DNA from: an uncultured Eubacteriales bacterium
GTDB taxonomy: Bacteria; Bacillota; Clostridia; Christensenellales; Borkfalkiaceae
DNA: 6,354 bases
Assembly (NCBI GenBank): GCA_900556195.1
Contig: USOJ01000068.1
Span: 1 to 6,354, forward strand
Reading direction: 5' to 3'
How positions within the stretch are numbered: the stretch's first letter is position 1; each line of letters starts with the position of its first letter. Below, piece by piece: positions 1 to 3,989 of this stretch. The notes beneath the pieces are model-generated. The model was not told the DNA's origin. It made no database searches and worked only from the letters and a program-made list of their open reading frames with translations. The position numbers and the translations under genes are program-made.

Positions 1-90
1 ATAGCAGTAAGCGACACATCTCCCGGAAGGGTGGATTACTGCGGAGTCGATTTAACGGTAAAAAAACCGCTGCGGCTGCGTAAAAAATAA
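1..90 (+). CDS. 3' end of an unidentified upstream gene (partial)
   Basis: Reading from base 1 in frame 1 gives 29 codons and a TAA at 88-90; the start lies outside the window. The tail contains SDTSPGRVDYCGVDL and ends in a basic KKPLRLRKK. Frame 2 has stops at once. Frame 3 also stays open to a TAA, but frame 1 uses the codons favoured downstream (ACG, GTA, AAA, GTC, GAT), so it is the better choice. The fragment is too short to assign to a family. By position it may belong to the same locus as the transporter, for example a regulator or a glycoside-active enzyme, but nothing in these residues shows that. Confidence 0.55.
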   Translation: MAVSDTSPGRVDYCGVDLTVKKPLRLRKK

Positions 91-112
91 ACTCAAAACG
101 AAATAAAAAAGC
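91..112 (+). other. A-rich spacer between upstream gene and leader hairpins
   Basis: This short A-rich stretch follows the upstream stop. It is a natural place for a promoter or unstructured leader, but no convincing -35/-10 pair is visible. There is also no T-run terminator after the upstream stop, so read-through from the upstream gene is possible. Confidence 0.35.
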
Positions 113-126
113 AAAGGGTACCCTTT
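113..126. promoter_or_regulatory. 14-bp perfect palindrome, candidate operator or small hairpin
   Basis: AAAGGGTACCCTTT reads identically on both strands. It could be a dimeric regulator's binding site upstream of the transporter genes. As RNA it could form a 5-bp stem with a GTAC loop. Its last two bases are shared with the left arm of the following hairpin, and AAGGG (114-118) can instead pair with CCCTT (151-155) to enclose that hairpin. The palindrome is certain; its role is inference. Confidence 0.45.
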
Positions 127-148
127 CTCTCGTCGGACGACGAGAGAA
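125..148 (+). promoter_or_regulatory. Perfect 10-bp leader hairpin with 4-nt loop before the binding-protein gene
   Basis: The left arm TTCTCTCGTC (125-134) and right arm GACGAGAGAA (139-148) are exact reverse complements around a GGAC loop. Only 10 nt separate the stem from the Shine-Dalgarno. No T-run follows (TCCCCTTGAC comes next), so it does not look like an intrinsic terminator for + strand transcription. Possible roles are mRNA 5' stabilisation, a processing site, a protein-binding site, or control of access to the ribosome binding site. The stem is directly visible; the role is not. Confidence 0.55.
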
Positions 149-158
149 TCCCCTTGAC

Positions 159-164
159 AGGAGG
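159..164 (+). promoter_or_regulatory. Shine-Dalgarno of the solute-binding protein gene
   Basis: AGGAGG lies 6 nt (all A) before the ATG at 171. It is a near-ideal ribosome binding site, the strongest in the window, and it fixes the start. It fits the usual need for more binding protein than permease. Confidence 0.9.
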
Positions 165-170
165 AAAAAA

Positions 171-1901
171 ATGAAATTCAAAAAATTAGCAGCGCTGCTT
201 TTATGCGGCGCGACCTTGTTCGGCGCTGCTGCCTGCGGCGGGAAGAAAAATAACGACTCGGGCGAAAAACTCCCCGATTGGGCGAAAAACGCAACCGTTA
301 TCAAAGTACAGAACTTCCCCGGCGGTATCGGCAGGAAATGGCTCGACGAAGCGGCGGAAAGATTCCAGAACGAAAATAAAACCAAGTCGTTCGAAACGGG
401 CAAAGAGGGCGTTTATATAAGCATATCGGGAACTCAACCGAACAGCAAAACGCTTTCGTCCTCGGGTTATCAGATAATTTTCGACGAACGCTATTCCGAC
501 GTTTACGAACTCGCTCAAAGCGGAAGCATTATTCAACTCGACGACCTTATGGCCGAAAAGGACGCGAACGGTAAGACGCTTGAAAGCCGAATTTATGCCG
601 GCGCGAGAGAGGGGCTTAAAGGCGGCGACGGACATTATTACGCGCTTCCCCATTACGAATGGTTCCCCGGTCTTATCTACGATAAAGACGCTTTCGATAA
701 ATACGGCTGGTATATAGCGAAAGAAGGGCAGGGGTCTGTAGTCAATAATAAATACGGCTCGATTACGATAACGAAGACGGCGGCGAACAAGTCGTGCGGA
801 CCAGACGGTAAGACGGGTACCGAAGACGACGGACTTCCGTCTTCGCTTGAAGAACTCATCGTACTTAGTCAGAAAATCAAAGATGACGCGAAGATTGCGG
901 CGTTTACGGTAAGCGGCGCTATTTTGTATAACAGCAACTACCTCGTCGAAGGGCTATGGGCTTCGCTTGCGGGTTACGACGAACTCAAAACCGTATATTC
1001 GCTCGGCGACGACGTCGAAGTCGTTACGGGCTTTTCGAGCGAAAATCTCTTTCAGGGTATTGACTATATCAAAAAACCTATAACGGAAGTCAAAAAGGTA
1101 ACTCCGTCTAAGGGTTATCTCGCGTTCGAATCGGCGGCAAGATATTACGCTACTGCGTTCGTCGAAATAATGAAAAAAGAGGGCTTTTTAGCGGAAGAAG
1201 CGACGAATACGAGCGTATCGCATATTCAGGCGCAGAAACTCTTTATCGAAGGTTCGATGGACGGAGCGCAATATAAATCGAGAGCCTTCCTTATCGACGG
1301 TTCGTACTGGTATAACGAATCGGTCGACGCGAAGAACTTTACGACTTACGACTACCTTATGGACGGAATTCCCCGCGAAGTTCGCTTCACGCGTCTTCCC
1401 GTTAAGGTAAACGGTTCGGTAACCGAAAAGGCTGCCGACGAAGAAGCGGATAAAACGACGCTTCTCGATAACGGTATCGCTTACGCGTATATCAACGCGA
1501 ACATCAAAAACAATACGCAACTCGTCGAAGCGTGCAAAGAATTTTTGAAATTCCTTTATAGCGACGAAGAACTTCGTAAATTCACTGCTTGCACCGGAAT
1601 AACCAGACCCGTCGAATACGAACTCGATTCTTCCGAACTCAATAGGCTTTCGGGCTATCAGCGCGACGTGTATAACCTTTCGAGAAAGTCGGATATTCTT
1701 TACTACGGATCTTCCGTACAGGAAATCAAGTCTAATTTAAGCGCGCTTAAAATTCACTTCTCGTCGCCCGTGATGCATCCGATCATAGGTTCGGAATATA
1801 CGAGTTACCTTGCTGCGATCTATGCGGGCAAGACCTCGCAGGAAATATTCAACGCGACCAAATTCAATCACTCTACCTGGGTAATCAAGGGCAATAATTA
1901 A
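171..1901 (+). CDS. CUT1-type carbohydrate ABC transporter, solute-binding lipoprotein
   Basis: Likely the extracytoplasmic substrate-binding subunit of a carbohydrate ABC importer, anchored to the outer face of the membrane. The first 21 residues are a lipoprotein signal: a basic KFKK start, a hydrophobic stretch, then AAAC at 19-22, with C22 followed by GG and a polar linker. Residues 42 onward have the feel of an extracellular solute-binding protein (family 1 fold): an early IKVQNFPGG strand, a WLDEAAERFQ helix, DDLMAE near 124-129, and the HYEWFPGLIYDKDAF segment (161-175), matching the usual 'substrate-groove then GLxYNKDLF' pattern. Residues 210-221 (GPDGKTGTEDDG) form an Asp/Gly loop seen in many gut Clostridia binding proteins. 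At 576 residues it is longer than MalE-like proteins (about 400) and closer to LplA-like ones. The two following permease genes support the assignment. Strong Shine-Dalgarno at 159-164. Substrate is unknown; an oligosaccharide is expected. Confidence 0.9.
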   Translation: MKFKKLAALLLCGATLFGAAACGGKKNNDSGEKLPDWAKNATVIKVQNFPGGIGRKWLDEAAERFQNENKTKSFETGKEGVYISISGTQPNSKTLSSSGYQIIFDERYSDVYELAQSGSIIQLDDLMAEKDANGKTLESRIYAGAREGLKGGDGHYYALPHYEWFPGLIYDKDAFDKYGWYIAKEGQGSVVNNKYGSITITKTAANKSCGPDGKTGTEDDGLPSSLEELIVLSQKIKDDAKIAAFTVSGAILYNSNYLVEGLWASLAGYDELKTVYSLGDDVEVVTGFSSENLFQGIDYIKKPITEVKKVTPSKGYLAFESAARYYATAFVEIMKKEGFLAEEATNTSVSHIQAQKLFIEGSMDGAQYKSRAFLIDGSYWYNESVDAKNFTTYDYLMDGIPREVRFTRLPVKVNGSVTEKAADEEADKTTLLDNGIAYAYINANIKNNTQLVEACKEFLKFLYSDEELRKFTACTGITRPVEYELDSSELNRLSGYQRDVYNLSRKSDILYYGSSVQEIKSNLSALKIHFSSPVMHPIIGSEYTSYLAAIYAGKTSQEIFNATKFNHSTWVIKGNN

Positions 1902-1902
1902 A

Positions 1903-2856
1903 ATGGAATCGGCTTTACAAACGACCCGTAACAAGGGTATGACCAAAAAGACGAAGAGATTACTCTTCTATATAGCCGTCGTGGCGTTGCCGATAGCGCA
2001 GTTCTGCATATTTTATCTGTACGTCAATTTCAACTCGATAATAGTCGCGTTTCAGCGTTACGACCTTCCCGCGGGCGGCGGAACGGGTTACGTTAAGACG
2101 TTCGCCGCTTTCGAGAACTTCAAAGCGGCGTTCAAGACCCTGTTTTCGAGTCAGAAAATGGTTTTTAACTCCCTTAAAATGATAGCGTGCGAACTGTTTA
2201 TCGGCTTGCCGCTCGCGCTTATATTCTCATTTTACATATACAAGAAGTTCTTCATGTCGAAGGCTTTCAAGGTAATGCTCTTTATGCCGCAGATTATTTC
2301 AAGCATAATTTTCGTTACGCTCTTCAAGTATATGGCAGGCGACGTTTACAAGGCGATTTTCCACGCCGAAAAGGGGCTTCTGGATATCGACGCGCCGCAA
2401 AGCGTCAGAATGGCGACCATACTCTTTTACAATATATGGATATCGTTCGGAGTAAACGTAATGATGTTTACCGGCACGATGAGCGGTATAGACGAATCGA
2501 TCGTGGAAGCGGCTTCTCTCGACGGAGCGAATCTCTTTCAGGAATTCTGGTACGTTACGCTCCCGATGATATGGTCCACTTTTACGACCTTCGTCGTCAT
2601 TTCGCTTACGGGCATATTCACGCACCAACTCAATTTGTTCGCGTTCTTCTCGATAAGCGCGGGCGATCTGTCGAGTTTCGGCTATTTCCTGTTTATAAAG
2701 AGTCTTGACCCGAACAACTTACGCTACAACCCGATGACGAACAACGTAACTTATTCGCAGTTGTCCGCGCTCGGTCTTTTACTTACGGTTATTACGTTGC
2801 CCATAGTTCTCGTAACGAGAAAGGTCATGGAAAAACTCGGACCGTCGTTATCGTAA
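1903..2856 (+). CDS. CUT1-type sugar ABC transporter permease 1 (LplB/UgpA-like)
   Basis: One of the two membrane subunits expected to form the translocation channel. Six hydrophobic segments can be seen at about residues 20-44, 89-113, 123-144, 170-196, 223-249 and 284-306. The cytoplasmic EAA loop, which docks the ATPase, is clear at 202-221: EAASLDGA, then LP at 220-221. The length of 317 residues is normal for the family, and a first segment ending in YVNFNSIIVAFQ is typical of the LplB branch. The start lies 1 nt after the stop of the binding-protein gene. No good Shine-Dalgarno precedes it: the best is AAGGG at 1887-1891, 11 nt away. Translational coupling is therefore likely. An alternative ATG at 1939 (residue 13) would give a more typical short basic N-terminus, but AAGGG sits only 1 nt before it. 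The pairing with permease 2 is implied by adjacency. Confidence 0.93.
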   Translation: MESALQTTRNKGMTKKTKRLLFYIAVVALPIAQFCIFYLYVNFNSIIVAFQRYDLPAGGGTGYVKTFAAFENFKAAFKTLFSSQKMVFNSLKMIACELFIGLPLALIFSFYIYKKFFMSKAFKVMLFMPQIISSIIFVTLFKYMAGDVYKAIFHAEKGLLDIDAPQSVRMATILFYNIWISFGVNVMMFTGTMSGIDESIVEAASLDGANLFQEFWYVTLPMIWSTFTTFVVISLTGIFTHQLNLFAFFSISAGDLSSFGYFLFIKSLDPNNLRYNPMTNNVTYSQLSALGLLLTVITLPIVLVTRKVMEKLGPSLS

Positions 2857-2862
2857 AGGGGG
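2856..2862 (+). promoter_or_regulatory. Shine-Dalgarno of permease 2
   Basis: AAGGGGG starts on the last base of the permease 1 stop codon and ends 7 nt before the ATG at 2870. It supports that start and close coupling of the two permease genes. Confidence 0.75.
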
Positions 2863-2869
2863 CGTAGAC

Positions 2870-3865
2870 ATGAAAAACGTAACCGTAAAAAAAAGACAGA
2901 AAATAAGCGGAACGGCGGTAAAAATCGTTATCGGCGTGGTGTGCGCGGTGTTAATCGCGTATATGCTCTCTATGATATTTATGCTTTGCTGGGGACTTTT
3001 AAGTTCGTTCAAATCGCAGGACGATTTCGCGATGAACGTACTCGGTTTGCCGAAGATCAACGCCCCGTGGAAGGGTAAAGACGACCCGAGAAGCAGTTAT
3101 AAATATCTCGTTCAGTTCAAAAACTACAAAGACGTAATAAGTCAGTTCAGATACGTCGCGGAAACGAGTTTCTATCAAGGCTCTAAACTCGTGTCGCACA
3201 CTCGTCAGCAGTCTTTCTTTACGCTTTTTTCGAGTTCGGTTTTATACGCCGCGGGCAACGGCTTTTTGCAGGCGATAATACCCGCGATAATGGCGTATAT
3301 GTGCGCGAAGTACGCCTATAAGTTCAGTAAAGTAGTTTATATGGTCGTACTCGTCGTAATGACGTTGCCGATAATAGGCGCGTACCCGTCCGAACTTATA
3401 CTTTTAAGAAATTTAGGGCTTTACGATACCTGGTACGGCAACTTTATCCAGCGTTGCAGTTTTACGGGTATGTACTTCCTCGTTTTCTACGAACTCTTCA
3501 AAGGGATGCCCGACACTTACAGCGAAGCCGCGGAAATCGACGGCGCGTCGCAACTCGTCGTAATGGTAAGAATTTATCTTCCGCTTGCGGCGAAGATGAT
3601 CGCTTCGGTATTCCTTATCAAGTTCATCTTCTTCTGGAACGATTTCTCGTCGATAGAATTGTATATGCCGACGCACCAGACGCTCGCGTACTACATTTAC
3701 CTTCTTTCGACCAACAACACGCCCGAAACGACTTCGGACGTTCCCGTAACCACTCCGCTCATCATATCGGCGTGTATGATACTCGCCGTTCCCACGATTA
3801 TTCTGTTCCTTGCGCTTCAGAATAAACTTATGGGAAGCATGACGCTCGGAGGAATAAAAGAATAA
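2870..3865 (+). CDS. CUT1-type sugar ABC transporter permease 2 (LplC/UgpE-like)
   Basis: Second membrane subunit of the importer. A basic N-terminus (KKRQK) precedes a first membrane segment at about 18-45, which ends in the family-typical WGLLSSFKSQDDF. Further segments lie at about 118-147, 153-172, 197-210, 241-258 and 294-318. The EAA loop is clear at 219-238: EAAEIDGA, then LP at 237-238. The C-terminus LQNKLMGSMTLGGIKE matches the 'F/LQ-R/K-x-x-x-x-G-x-x-x-G-x-x-K' ending of this subfamily. At 331 residues it is about 50 longer than most UgpE/MalG-type subunits. The excess is mainly in the first extracytoplasmic loop (about 50-118), rich in charged and aromatic residues. Start supported by AAGGGGG 7 nt upstream. 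It sits 13 nt after permease 1, surely in the same operon. Confidence 0.93.
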   Translation: MKNVTVKKRQKISGTAVKIVIGVVCAVLIAYMLSMIFMLCWGLLSSFKSQDDFAMNVLGLPKINAPWKGKDDPRSSYKYLVQFKNYKDVISQFRYVAETSFYQGSKLVSHTRQQSFFTLFSSSVLYAAGNGFLQAIIPAIMAYMCAKYAYKFSKVVYMVVLVVMTLPIIGAYPSELILLRNLGLYDTWYGNFIQRCSFTGMYFLVFYELFKGMPDTYSEAAEIDGASQLVVMVRIYLPLAAKMIASVFLIKFIFFWNDFSSIELYMPTHQTLAYYIYLLSTNNTPETTSDVPVTTPLIISACMILAVPTIILFLALQNKLMGSMTLGGIKE

Positions 3866-3870
3866 AATAA

Positions 3871-3875
3871 AGGGG
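3871..3875 (+). promoter_or_regulatory. Shine-Dalgarno of the Ig-like surface protein gene
   Basis: AGGGG lies in the 16-nt gap after the permease 2 stop, 6 nt before the ATG at 3882. No terminator or promoter fits in this gap, so the surface-protein gene appears to share the transporter transcript. Confidence 0.7.
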
Positions 3876-3881
3876 CAAACT

Positions 3882-3989
3882 ATGACGAAAAAACACATGG
3901 CTAAAATCGCGGGTCTTACGCTTGCCGTCGCGCTTCTGGGCGTGTCGGTTTCGGCGGCGGCTTTAACTTCGCCGAAGATCGCGCGCGCC
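3882..3989 (+). other. Signal peptide coding segment of the surface protein
   Basis: Codons 1-36 encode a basic N-region, a hydrophobic core rich in Ala, Val and Leu, and an A-R-A motif before Glu37. This matches a type I signal peptidase site. A second ATG at codon 6 (3897) would also leave a usable signal, but the Shine-Dalgarno spacing favours codon 1. Confidence 0.75.

Noticed and set aside
113..155. Intrinsic terminator for the upstream gene
   Set aside because: The hairpin is strong but followed by TCCCCTTGAC rather than a T-run, and it lies within 25 nt of a start codon. On the opposite strand a T-rich stretch follows the palindrome, but no gene there would need it.
154..159. Perfect TTGACA that looks like a sigma-70 -35 box
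   Set aside because: It overlaps the Shine-Dalgarno and ends 11 nt before the ATG; a -10 box would have to lie inside the gene, and none is seen there. It is most likely a coincidence of the leader sequence.
201..653. 150-codon minus-strand frame opposite the start of the binding protein
   Set aside because: It is antisense to the signal peptide and N-terminal domain, and resembles a protein only in amino acid spread, with no motif or ribosome binding site noted.
2187..2708. 173-codon + strand frame inside permease 1
   Set aside because: It overlaps a permease with full family features, is very rich in Arg and His, and shows no recognisable motif.
3413..3898. 161-codon open frame on the minus strand over permease 2
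   Set aside because: It lies antisense to a clear permease, has no membrane or domain pattern, and is rich in Arg/His/Tyr as expected from reading this codon bias backwards.
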